Of a stretch of 64,000 nt of DNA, positions 12,316-24,008 are shown one piece after another. Below the pieces are notes generated by a model. It was not told the DNA's origin. It made no database searches and saw only the letters and a list, made by a program, of their open reading frames with translations. The first letter of the stretch is position 1, and each line of letters starts with the position of its first letter. A program made the translations under genes and the position numbers. Source of the DNA: Dipteris shenzhenensis. Lineage: Eukaryota > Polypodiophyta > Polypodiopsida > Gleicheniales. The stretch lies in the NCBI GenBank assembly GCA_047967505.1, contig CM106540.1; one strand, given 5' to 3'.

Positions 12316-12969
12316 CATGTTTGTATATCAGTCAAAGGAGATGACTTGACTGATTGAAATTGCCTTGCCTCGACTGATGTTTGTAATAGCATAGTAAAGA
12401 TTAAAGCCGGGTGATGGCTCACATCTGCCAGTCGGTGGGGCTTTGATCTTCTTATATACCATATCTATCTATGTATTATTTATATACATAGGTGTCAGTA
12501 GAGCCGGGTTTTATCCGAAGGATGACCTGCTTTTGCCGGTCGGTTCATCCTAATAACAACCCTTCCCAACTAGATGTGTGAAGCTAGATCATCTTGGTTA
12601 TGTGATGATGCTATATTCTTCCTGTTCTAGCCTCCACCAACTGATAGGTTGACACTTGATAGTGACTTTATGAAATTTGCTTTATAATAGTGGATTACGT
12701 AGTGAGCTACTATAGTGGTAGATTACATCGCGAGCTGTGAAATACTTGACATAATATTGCATTGCCATAGAAAGCAAGACGCATTTAGTAGTTTATTATT
12801 CTAAGAATCAAAACTTCTATGGATTGTTTTGCATGTCGCTTGTGAGTGGCTTAATTTACATTAGCATTGCAAATTTGCATGTGTAATTTGGGTCTTCTTT
12901 ATTTTGAGATAGTTTGAATGCTTACAAAATGATTGTTACATGCGCTAGATCACTATATACCCATCCTTG

Positions 12970-13233
12970 ATGGCAGCACAAGAGTAGTTGAAGACTGAGG
13001 TTCTGATGCTTGTTTGTAAGTTAACAATCGAACACTTGATAGGATTGAGTGATGAAGAAATTCAGGCCCATGCGACCTCAAAATGTTTATGTGATCAAAT
13101 GCTTATTCGAGTATTTGACCTTCTATACATGAGTTGCTAGCCTAGATGTGGCCAAATGTCATGGTCGCAGGTTCAATTGATAGTTGATCAATATTTCCCT
13201 CGAGTGTTGGGAGATCCTATAGGTCAATGGTAA
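12970..13233 (+). pseudogene. Decayed ORF upstream of the kinase relic
   Basis: An 87-codon frame beginning with ATG at 12,970 and ending in TAA at 13,231 is broken by two TAG codons. Both fall where Gln would be unremarkable. Between them the sequence looks protein-like (for example IGLSDEEIQAHATSKC). It lies about 250 bp upstream of the kinase relic on the same strand and may be part of the same locus. I do not recognise the family. Confidence 0.3.
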
Positions 13234-13484
13234 ATATATGCAAAGATGAACAATGACACTTTGCCTGTCAATGGAGAGGAGAATCTTGACTCTAGATGTC
13301 TGAATGGAAGGTTTCATAGCTTTCTACTTGAAGAAAAAACATGAAGGAGACAAGGGCTATTAGAAAGGCATCAACCATGCCCTGGTTCATATGACCAAGA
13401 TGGCTAGTGGGCCAGAAGCAAATGCCGATCCTAGCCTGAGTTGAAAGTAGAGCATAGATAGAACTATGTACATCATTTGCCGAT

Positions 13485-14409
13485 ATGTGCTCCCACACAG
13501 TGCACTTTCCATTGCAAGCACTAACATTGCATGAACCGGTGCGCAAGGGAGGAGAAGGGAAGGTATTTTGGATACAAGTTGTGGGTGTCCCAGGTCTTAG
13601 GCCAACATCGTGGTACACTGGCAAGAGGAGTAATAGAGGCGATGCCCACACTCATCTAGCACTAAAGAATGAGCTAGCGATGACAATGGTCCATAGAGAT
13701 GTTTGTTGGGTATTGAGAGCTTTGGTCGTCACTCTGTTTTTCAATGGTGGAATTGTGCATAGTATGCTGATGTGTCTCCCACAACATTGTAGAACATATG
13801 TGAGATGGGTTTGGACCACACATCCAAGAGAAGGACCTTGCCTTGACTGCTAGAAGTCTCCACTCACCAGGTTGCAACCAAGGTTGTTCTATCGACATGC
13901 TTTGTCTATTGCTGCTACTGTTATTGCCAGTGGTTTGAGAGTAGTCCACGAACAAAGATATGCACACACCGATCTACAACCAACCAACTACATGATTGAC
14001 TTCATAGGGGATGACGAGTCTATCCAAGTAGGGATTATTGATTGGGGAACGAGCCTCCATTGGACTGAAAGCAAGTATCTGCAAGACTCAGCTTATGCCC
14101 CTCCAAAGGCATTTCCATGGTTAGCACCAGAAGTGTATACCAGTACAAATACACATAAAAATCCCAAGGGCACATGGGTACCAAAGTCAGATTGTTTTCC
14201 TATTGGTTGGCTATTTAGAGAAATTGCCAACTTTCTCATAGATGTTGCAAAAGCTCGGTGACAATTTGGTGAAAGGAGACATTACAATCAAACTCTTGGT
14301 TGACTGTGGGAACTTGCTATGTAGGATTGATCCAAAGGAGAGAGCTACCATGGAAGCAATTTTGACAAAAATGCATTGTTTCAATGTAAACGAGGATGTG
14401 GCAATGTGA
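13485..14409 (+). pseudogene. Divergent protein-kinase-like relic
   Basis: One frame from 13,485 reads through a single TAG at 13,851-13,853 to 14,261. The N-lobe has a glycine-rich stretch (VRKGGEGKVFW) and a possible alpha-C Glu in LALKNELAM. The C-lobe has HTDLQPTN where kinases have HRDLKPEN, then IIDWGTS in the DFG position and LAPEVY in the APE position, followed by a PKSDCFPIGW helix. The tail RIDPKERATMEAIL, typical of the end of a kinase domain, is reached only after a one-base shift in the AAAA run near 14,250. It ends with TGA at 14,407. The catalytic-loop Asp is kept, but Arg before it is Thr and DFG is DWG. It is probably a dead copy of an atypical kinase. A gene carried by a transposon or virus is possible but not shown. 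Confidence 0.55.
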
Positions 14410-14785
14410 CCCATCGAGGAAATGAAGACATGTTGTTGAACATTGGCTTCATCTTTTTTGAGCTTGACCCATATGACCACAATTTTGGTTGCCAAATTTG
14501 TAATGTCCTTGGATTGTACATATGGATTAAAAAATGTTCTTGTAACATGTATCTTCAACTCGATTGTAACAATTTGCAAGAGTTTGCTGGTTTTTTTTGT
14601 TCAATTTAATCGATCATGATCACTCCACAATTAAAATAGATGGATAAATTCTCACATCTTGTAATTTGAATAAGTATGTTATATTTAAATGTTTCAAGAT
14701 CATGTCGCTCATTCGGTATTGGCATGGTTATTAAATCTTCACTTGCCCTCTCACTCACCATGGCATCCTCATCGCAACAGTCTCA

Positions 14786-15860
14786 ATGCCAGCTACATAT
14801 GAATCCCAAGACCAAAACATGAGGGTGAAGATAGCAATGAAACATATAATGGATGTGGCCGATGCTACCCTCCTACCAACAAGGAAAGATGAGGCTCACA
14901 CAACTGCTAACGCAAGTGTCTTTCATGATCCAAATGAATGGAAGTACGACTGCATCAACACTGTGGTCTCAAATGATGATGTAGCAACTGTGTGGGATTG
15001 TAGATGACAACACATGGATGGTGGCCCTTAAAACTATCACCACCAAGCTATGAGGGAGAATGCATATTATATTCATTGCATGATCAAATCAGAGAAGCCT
15101 CATAGCAAAGCCATGCCACTCTACTTTGCAAAGATGTTATATGCAAAGTTCATGCTTGACATGCCTGTAGACTTCACCTCCTCTCCTCGAACATGCACAC
15201 GATAGCCATTCTAGCCAAGGATAGCCACCGCCACCACTATCCCCGTTGTTACATCACCACCCGCTAACATGGGAAGCCTAGCTTCAGGTGAGTGAAGTAC
15301 ATGCCAATTTGTTCCATTTGTGCTCAAAGTTGTTATATCATAGATAATGTACTCATTAGCCATGTTTACATGTGTGTAGTTTTTGTGACAAGCTCTGAAC
15401 TATTTATGAACGTGCATCAAGCCACGAGAGATGAAGGTGTAGAGGGGGTTGATGGTGCTGAGTGCCCAAACTAGCACTGCAAAGTGCAGCAAGGGAAGAT
15501 CTGATGTTTCCAAGCATCATAGTGCATGATGCTATGTTTGAGTATCGACGGGTGATGAACGAGAACGAGCGGCTCCTTGCTTAATTGAATTGTGTGAATG
15601 CATTGCTCCAATAGTTTGGACATAGGAAAGGCATAAAAAATGCATACGAGGAGCAATGCTGCATCTTTGTTGCATATTGTCAACAAGCATGCGATGCACA
15701 GGCCGCTTTCCAACATATTAAGGATAGAGGCCGTGTCTAATTTTGTGGGCCTGGCTATCAGAAAACCCTCTACCACTCCTGTGCGTATTACTTTTGTGGA
15801 GGATGGATTTATATGCATTTGCAAATGACTATCTTTTTTGCGTTAATTTTTTTAAAATAG
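14786..15860 (+). pseudogene. Unrecognised two-exon gene relic
   Basis: Exon 1 runs from ATG 14,786 to 15,287 and ends at a perfect plant donor, CAG|GTGAGT. The intron (15,288-15,489, 202 bp) ends in GTGCAG. Exon 2 (from 15,490) joins in frame and continues to TAG at 15,858. The frame is broken by seven stops: TGA 15,005, TAA 15,029, TAG 15,203 and 15,212 in exon 1, then TAA 15,582, TAG 15,612 and TAA 15,738 in exon 2. Each can be reached from CGA, CAA or CAG by one C-to-T change. Exon 2 encodes a helical, Cys- and Gln-rich segment (EEQCCIFVAYCQQACDAQ). I cannot assign a family. The in-frame splice junction is the best evidence that it was once a real gene. Confidence 0.4.
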
Positions 15861-15920
15861 AATTTTCGGTGCTGTGTTTAAAATGTTGCAAAATACTTAA
15901 ATGTTGAGCAATTTTAATCA

Positions 15921-16181
15921 TTGAGTTTATACGAATCGATATTCTTCAGACGCACACCCATTGCAAATATGTTGGTATTCTTGCTCTCTGTCTTGGTTAC
16001 CCTCATGCTTATGGTGCTACTATGCGGCGTGTTCATTGTTCTAATGAAGAATTGCCATCGATGCAATTGTTCTTGTGGACCAACAAATCGACACAACTTC
16101 ATAGGAGTACAAAATATTAACTTTTTTGGTTCTTTAAATTTTTTGAAAATGGGCATCCCTTGTAATTTTTTGGCCACCTAA
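15921..16181 (+). pseudogene. Small membrane-protein-like ORF
   Basis: An open frame of 86 codons contains one strongly hydrophobic segment of about 28 residues (starting NMLVFLLSVLVTL), followed by a basic, Cys-rich juxtamembrane stretch (KNCHRCNCSCGPT). That layout fits a single-pass membrane anchor. It starts just downstream of the two-exon relic on the same strand and could be its last exon. No homologue is recognised, and the frame could be a chance product. Confidence 0.25.
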
Positions 16182-16499
16182 AATGTACCTATAAATGTTG
16201 CAAAATGAGCATTCCCTATACTTTGCTCATATCAAATGTGGTAGAAACTATATACTTTGCCCAAATTCTACATGGCTAGCTCATGTATACTTTGAAATTA
16301 TATAATTTGGCGACAAGTTGTTGTCATGTTTGGTGAAATGTTGGTTAAGGTAAACTGGCATGGTTACAGTATGATTGGTTACGAGGTGAAATGTTGATTA
16401 ATGTAAATTGGTATGTAAATACAGTGATTTTTTTTACAAATCGTTTGAGAAGCTGCAAGTTCGCCTTTACAAATTAGCCATTCCTGAAATTATAAATCT

Positions 16500-19435
16500 T
16501 TCTCGCATACTTTGATGGGGTTTAAGCTCCCTGAGCAAACTTCTTCTGAGTCACTAGAATTCGATTCAGGGTGTGTAAGTACAAGGGCATCATGCAAGGG
16601 ACTTGGAAGATCCATGTGTACCCACTTTGGCATATCACCAATCATTGCACACCCCTTTCACATCATCCAACACCCTATCATTCGCATAGAGGTATACCAG
16701 CTTCTCTGACCTCTTTGATGTCAAGCTCTTCCTTGTGACAAAATGCACAAACTTGTAGTTACTCTAGTTTTGTTCAACTCTTCCCACCATCTCCATGCTG
16801 GCATATCTTCAAAATAGAGGACTATTTGCCTATCCCAATAATCAAAGAAATGTCCAAGAAGATCATGCCATGATTGCATAAACTATACATCTATCTCTGT
16901 ATGTTATTCCCACCATTGCAAATCTAATATATGGGCATCATAGTGCAAAGAGTTGTGAGCTTGATTCCATCGTTTTTGCACCATCTTTTGCAATAGGGTC
17001 CGGGAACTCAAACTGTAGCCACCTTTGCCTGGCCCTACATCTTCCTTCAAAACATCGCTCTCAGTAGTCCACCAAGCCATATAAGCACTCACCATGCTTG
17101 GCCCTTTCACATCCACCCTATGCATCAGATACCCTCTTCCAAAATGAAAGATTATTACAAAGTGTCTTTAACTCGGTGAATTTGGTACCAGCGCCACTCA
17201 AGCATGGCTAAGTTATCCACTCTGTAGCCTCTGCACTGAATAATGTCTTGATTACAAGACTTTGCTGCTTTAACAACCACTCCATCATTATATAGTTTGT
17301 GCCAAAATGTGTTTCATCTGGCTTCAAAAGCTCTAGGGGGTGATTCGCAAGTTGGTGATTCCTAAATATACCAAGTAATCACTCATGGTTAAGAAAGTAT
17401 AACACTCTCATCCACAATAGGTGTTTTGTACCAATCCTCTAAGATAAGGTCAAGATAGTGCACAAATGATGGTGATGCCCTAATACGTCAATATCTGCGA
17501 TTTATAAAATTTTCAACTTTTTTATAATTCTTAGCATTATCAATAATCAATTGAATAATATTGTCGGGACCAATATCTTCAATACATCTACTTAGCTTCC
17601 CTACAGTAAATTCTCTCATCTTGGCCTCACCGCTCGTATCAATCGATTATTGAAAAGTCTTACCTTTGAACGTCACAACCGTAAGCCATCTGATATGATG
17701 GTGTAAGCCATTTTCTCAATGCCATCGTAAACCAATTGTTGCATCTCCTTTTTCATCCTATCGTAGTATGCATCCAACATGCTATTACGGACGGCATCAT
17801 AACTATGCATTGTGAAACCTGGGCCAGCTTTAGCGATGGAGGCCATGGCTATTTTCTAATGTGGGCTTTGCACCATGCTCAATGGATACCCTGTACGATA
17901 GATAGCTTCAAACACATCTTGTGTGCCTTCTTGATATGTTGTGCTTTGAAGGAAGCTTCCAAGGATTGTTGTTGCACACATGCATGCACATTCAAATAAG
18001 GCACATTATTACATTGTTCTCTTTCCATATGTACATTCAAGCAACTTTGTGAAGGCTGTGCAAGGGACCCTGCACCACTACTATGCACGGTTGCCCTTTG
18101 CGAGAGCAACTTTCCATAGTCGTCAATTGCTCACCCGGGAATCCAAGACCCATATTTCTTTCTTCAATTACAAGTTGAGACTGATGGCATGCAACCATGT
18201 CATCCACAATCGTGTCTGCACTTGCATATGTTTCACCACCCAAAAAGGCTACCGCTCTCAGCCCTCTGCACTTTTCGATTTGCATTTGCGGGGATTGCCT
18301 AGGAAATGTTTGCGCATTTGAGTACCTGAACCCGTGTACTCTTTGTGACAGATGTTATGTCTCCACTTTGTGATAGTTAGGAGTGTAACATAATCGCGTG
18401 CTTTTGCAGGGTTTCAACTTCGTTTCTTTGGGGCCATGTTCGTGTCTATATGCACATACCAAAATGGATCAATAATGTGTAAAGGTTTTAGAAGCACAAA
18501 TTTTCTTTCTTAATATGTTTCACATTTTTTTATCCTGCCTTGATCAAATTTATTTTAGAATACATCTTGCTTGAAAACAACCAGTTTGCTCATTCTTATT
18601 CTGCCAATGCTTTGTAAGTGTGCTAGACCTTGAGATAGAGCAACCATCCACCCTTCCGACATAATTGGATGGTTATAGACATGGTAATTTGCTTATGGAC
18701 ATAGGCCTGGGATGACAAATTGCCTTTTCCCATGTCCTACTCGATATTAAGGAAGCATCTATCTGCACTATGATCATTTGTGACCTCATACTCTGTATGC
18801 AAACGTCGGTATTTCACACATGCTAGTGCAATATCTAGCGATGCTTATATCTACGTGACAGTTATATCACTCACACCAACTACTTTTCAACCATATGACA
18901 CAACTATTTGGAAGATTTAAAAACATTTGTTCAGATTACAAACAGTCTTAAATATCTGAACTCAGCTCACATATCATCAAATAGAATACGTATGAAACAA
19001 GGAATTGATGGATTTACAATCCCCATGGTCCAAATCAATGTCAATTTACATTGGAAAAGTGTAAATTGAAAAGTTACACATATTAAATGTTCACTCATTT
19101 ACATCTTCAACTTATGCACGGGGCACTCTACTTTCTGCATGGATAATGCCTTGTAGGATGGCAGCAACAAATTCGACACTTGGTCCCTCACATCTCTTTA
19201 TTTGTTTTACTTCATCACCAATAAAATGTTTTCTTATCCTCAAGGCAGATCCTGTGAAGACTAGGTTGCAAAAGTTGCACATCCACTTTTGACCGCCTAA
19301 AATTATACCAAAATCTTGCGGTTTCGCAACATTTTGGCCTCGTCCATGAGCCTCGTTGTACGGTTGATGTTGTCCTACCCTATCTTCTATGTCCGCCATG
19401 CTTACTATCCATGTAAAAGAGATAAACCATCTCAA
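16500..19435 (-). pseudogene. hAT-superfamily (BED/DUF659) transposase relic
   Basis: The pieces appear in the expected order on the minus strand. A BED-type zinc finger lies at 19,435-19,112 (WMCNFCNLVFTGSALRIRKH, then a further Cys). A pre-DUF659 segment at about 17,850-17,690 has GPGFTMHSYDAVRN and ends TIISDG. DUF659 at about 17,690-17,420 has VVTFKGKTFQ, SIDTSGEAK and IIQLIIDNAKNYKKV. The conserved block KRWNQAHNSLHYDAHILD at about 17,000-16,920 matches the usual RW..QLH..LHAAG..L. Frameshifts and stops separate the blocks. I did not find terminal inverted repeats or an 8-bp target duplication by eye. Confidence 0.7.
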
Positions 19436-19844
19436 ATCATAAATATGTTTTCAGCAATTCAAGGCAATGTCACTAATATGTCATCAAAAAACAATGTAAG
19501 TTTGCTAAACCTCAAGACAAAGCAACCATCCAATCATCTTGCCCCCTCCTGACATAATTGGATGGTTATAGACGTGGTAATCTACCTATGGAAATAGGCA
19601 TGGGATGGCAGGTTGCCTTTTCCCATGTCCTGACATGGTAATCTGCCTATGGAAATAGGCGTGGGATGGAAAGGCCCTAACGGGTCACCAGACATTGATC
19701 TTGGTAACACCCCTCCTTTTAGTGCCTTGCCTAACATGACAAGCCCTTTGGGTGAAATGATAAAGGAGCGATCTTGCCCATGGTTTTTTTGAAAAAGTGA
19801 GGATGTGTCTCCCACTCTCTCTCTACCCCCTTCTCTTTCTCTAT

Positions 19845-19968
19845 CTATGTGTATGCAATGTGCACACATGCATGTGCGTGCATGTGTGTGTGCGCACATG
19901 TGCACATGTGCATGTGTGTATGCATGTGTGTGCATGTGCGTGTGTGTGTGCATGCGCACGTGCATCTT
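19845..19968. repeat. Alternating purine-pyrimidine (TG/CA/GC) tract
   Basis: About 120 bp of TGTG, CATG, GCGC and CACA steps with almost no break in purine-pyrimidine alternation. The Cys/His/Met-rich frames over it are its translation only. Confidence 0.9.
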
Positions 19969-19969
19969 C

Positions 19970-22900
19970 ATCTTTGTGCATATGCCTCTGCTTTTAAATA
20001 TTTTCCTTCATTTGAACAACCCCTTCGTCTTCATCCCTCTCTTCAGTAGCTTTTGACCTTGCTTCTTCTACCACCATCCCTTCCACTAGGCCTCCTCTTT
20101 TTCCTCCTCCGCTTCCTTCTTGTGATAATAGTTTCTTGCTTAGAGTTGACCTTTGCTTTTTTGGAAGAGCAACACCCTCTCCTTAGTGCTCGTGGAACCA
20201 CTTTTGTTGCCACTGTTCTTGCTCTAACCCTTTTGCATCATCACACATTGTATGCTTCGAAATCCTCATGGGAAAGGATGATTGTGGCAATAGTAGACCG
20301 GCAAGTCAATAAACATCACCGCGTCATAGCCTATGGACGTATTATGTCAAGGCCACCATGAAAGAATGATGCATTCATTCTCATATGAATTCTACTTTTC
20401 TTTTGACCATTCACAATCCCTCTTTGGCCAAACTCTTTCTCTTTTGAATGTTCACGATTCCTTTGGGAAATGGTTCATTCGTAGGCAATAAAGGTGGGAT
20501 GGTCTATTTGGAGTCTTTTAGGAAGCTTTGGAATTCATAATAAGATATTATTCTACTAGTGGGGATCACTTTATAGCTTCTTCTAGTGTCAAAATTGATC
20601 TCTTTGACGATTTTATGAAGTCCTCTGCTCCTTCACATGGCTTTTCTCAACCAAATAGAGTCATGGGAATCCCTTTGCTTCTCTTTTACATGGCAGCAAG
20701 AGTTGTGCCTCTATAAGTTTTGTATTGGAATCAATCTTCTACAAAAAGACCTTCAAGTGTGGTTATTTTTCCCTTGATTTCACACTCAGTGGGCTTCTTG
20801 ATGCGGGAACCAACATGAAAGATAAGGATGCAATGCTCAAAATAGAGGTGAAGCCTTGCTTGCAAAAAACCATTTTGTGACAACATGGACTCAAACAGAT
20901 TGTGCAAGTTCATTGTAGAACATAGAAAAGGTTTGAATGCTTTGAGTGTCGAGCTTCCTTTGCAATTAGATTTGCAAATGATTAGGCACTAGAAAGGATT
21001 TGAATCTCTCGTCCAATCGAAGAGCATGTGTCATATTAGCAAAAGCCCTAGTAGAGGTGCCGACTAATCCTATTTTAGGTGTTTGGTGAAGAAGGTCACT
21101 AAGCCGGTTGTGCTTACCTATGGAAATCCAAAATGGATTTAGAATGGGACTTGGGGCTCTCATTTCTCACTTGATTCTCAAAGCTTGACATAACTTCTTG
21201 CTACCTTTGGGTTGACATTTGACTACTACAATTAGGAGGAGCTGTGCAAGCTTATGACGATGATTGTAAGATGCAAGCAAATACCAGCTCTCCTATTTAT
21301 CTTCTTGAGAGTGCTCCAACATTCAAAAAGTTTGTTTTAATACCTTCAAGTTAATTTGGGTCACTTTTAGGTCAAACTACAAAACTACAAAAGTTCTCTA
21401 TCTCACTATGCTATGGAGTTTCTAATTTCAAAGATTAAAAGTGAAAAATGACCTGCGTGTGTTTTTATTTTTGACTAAGGAAGAAAAAAGACTCGAGCTT
21501 CATTTTTTTATCTATGGCTGAAGAGGAAAATGGTTGAACTTCTTTCTAAGTTGCTATCTTTACTTTTCAAATAATTTTGATTTCTGATTGCCTCCTGAAG
21601 TAGAAATATGACCCACTTTTGTTTTGATGTTTTGTTTCAAATTTTTTGACTGCAAGCTGTTGCTAAAGCAAATTTCCCACACTCCCTAATTTTAGAATTC
21701 TTTTATAGATAGGACCTCCATAGACAATGCCCACTTGTGCAGTTGTGGAAAGAGGACAACAGATGCTTTGATTGGTTGGTTGACTCTTTAGTCATCTAGG
21801 TGTCATTTGGTAGTATTTGATCTCCTAAGATGAGATCCATCAGCTTGCTTTGATCTCTTTGTTGATGATGTGGTCCTTGCTTTAGGACTAGAAAGTAGTG
21901 GGTATTTATTGTGGGTAAACTGAAGCAACCCAAGCTCTAAGGTATCTGATCTTTTTCTAAATAGGTTTTTGTGGCACACCTAGAGTGGGGGTTGCTCACA
22001 AGTTGAGCCCCATAGTTGAAAGTATAATTGCATTCCTCCATGGGAGGGTGTCAAATGCATCATGGTTGGAATTCTTTGATCGAGATGCATTCCTCTAGGA
22101 GTTCTGCTCATCCAAAAACATAAGGGTTTTGCTAAGCTGTAAGAAATCAACAAGTTTGGTCTAGATACGTCTCCTTTGATGCATGTTTTCTTGAAATTGA
22201 CACATTCCCATGGCTGGCTTAAAGCACATTCTCATGGAATGCCGCACTTGGCATTTTTGTTATGTTATACTTGAATTCATCCCCACCATAGGTAACCATT
22301 AACTATGGTCCCAAAAATAGGCATACACGCTCCCTATAGCAAATGGGAGAAAGCCCTCTCCACCTTGGCAACCTATGGCTTGGTGATCGAATGGTTGGAC
22401 AACCTATGGCTTGGGAGCCAATCCATGTGGGTATCATAGGCTAGACAAGCTAATCCATGTGTTGTGTAGGTCTTGGAGTTGCACGGCTATACATTGGGGT
22501 GAGCATTCATGGGAACTATCTACCAAACTTGGCCGCTCACCGCTTGCATCTAGGCATATTTACCACCACAATATGCTTTCGTAGTCACAACAAAGATGCA
22601 GACTATTGCCAATGGGGAATGTATCCAAGGCTTTGGCTTAGTGATTTGAGCATTGGGCTTCCAATCCTCAAGTCTCGAGTTCAAGACTTGGAGGCCCTAC
22701 CTAGTTTCCTAGCTAGCTTATGGATGGGTGCATGTGTGTGGGGTGCGTGAGGCCCACCGGTCCATGGCAGTTGTGTTAAAACAAGGTGGTAAGCCTTGCA
22801 TGGGAAATAATTTTTTACTATTAGGGTTATGGTTGAATTTTGTACATGTTTCAATGGAGGGCCATATACTATTATTTGTTCATTTAATTCCAATGTAAAT

Positions 22901-23165
22901 TGAAGTCATTGCACATATGAAAATGTAATATGCTTATTAATGTGATGTGTGCATTGTTTTTGTTGTTGGTAGACAATGTGTACCATATGTATGAAATGAA
23001 CGAAATCTATTTTGTAGATGTTGTGATTTGTGTATATATTAGGCTTTCAAGTTGTGTTTCTTGCCCATCAAGAAGAGGTTAGTATGTTTAGTGCATTGAT
23101 TGTAATGTTTGCATGTATGTGATTGAGTGGTCGGTCCAATACATGAAGGAGGTGCCTACTTGTTT
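19970..23165. other. No recognisable gene
   Basis: Several short frames occur, and that at 20,528-20,716 (+) reads somewhat like protein, but I recognise no domain. A duplicated phrase around CTGACATAATTGGATGGTTATAGAC is present at about 18,655 and 19,550, and part of it recurs at about 19,635, so the left edge contains fragments of a short repeat. Confidence 0.4.
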
Positions 23166-23175
23166 GTCAGGGTTC

Positions 23176-23500
23176 TCAATATTGCTCCATCTGTGATCCA
23201 ATTGAGAGCCGTATAGTTGTTGGTTCATTGAATTTTAAGTTGAAGTGAAAATAGTGCACGATATTTTGTAAACTTGTTGGTTGTGGTGTTTCATTACACA
23301 TGTCAATGTTGAAGTCACCTATTAATATAGTTGGTGACTTGTTGATTCTTTCACAAGAGAAACAATCAATTGAGGGTGTGTCCTTTATTGATTTCATGTA
23401 TGTTTTGACATGTTTATTACATTCTACAAACATAACACCATACTTTTCTTCATTTACATTTCCATTGACGAATATGGCTTCCTTGTATGATGAATAAGCA
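23176..23500 (-). pseudogene. EEP-fold endonuclease relic of a transposon
   Basis: The minus strand encodes SPTILIGDFNIDM, the GDFN motif of endonuclease/exonuclease/phosphatase domains, followed after about 25 residues by FNEPTTIRLSIGSQ. This corresponds to the EPT(T/R)...S.IDH block near the end of such domains. This pairing is known from LINE reverse transcriptase proteins and from the endonuclease domain of Helentron-type Helitrons. The final IDH appears as MEQ. No reverse transcriptase or helicase was seen nearby, so the parent element is undetermined. Confidence 0.5.
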
Positions 23501-23831
23501 AGGAGTTCGCATGTTCTTCACACACTTTCCTTGCCACATGTAACATTTGTTGTTAATTTTTTTGAAAGACTATAACTTTTTCTTATTTGATAAATTTTCC
23601 TCTTGATTGAAGATAGAGATATATTCTTTGATCATTGTGTTTGGAAGTGAGTTCCTATTCTCAAAAACTGCATATGTGATTTGGTTATCCTCATGAAATA
23701 ATTCAAATTTAAAAGAATATGGTTCGATTATTATAGAGGAAAAGAAAGTGTCAAGCGGGGAGAAAATGAAATTCGAGCTTTGCAATTAATAGTAATATGA
23801 TTCGATGCTTGTCAATCCAGGAGATATTTTG

Positions 23832-23867
<36 letters not shown>

Positions 23868-23932
23868 GGTATGTATGTATGTAGGCATGCATGCATGCAT
23901 GCACGTATGTATGTATGTATGTATGTATGTAA
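23832..23932. repeat. Compound microsatellite (CT)n then (GTAT/GCAT)n
   Basis: About 36 bp of CT is followed by tetranucleotide repeats of GTAT, with a block of GCAT in the middle. It lies just upstream of the hAT fragment. Confidence 0.95.
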
Positions 23933-24008
23933 CAAAATGTAATGGATCATCTTCATAGAGTTAAAAAAACAGTGGCAAATTGTCTAAAGAAAAAAAATTG
24001 CTATGTAT

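Noticed and set aside
12058-12422. Leu/Ser-rich minus-strand frames
   Set aside because: Translation of the GA/CT simple-sequence tract.
19582-20056. Cys/His/Met/Val-rich frames on both strands
   Set aside because: Translation of the alternating TG/CA tract in all frames.
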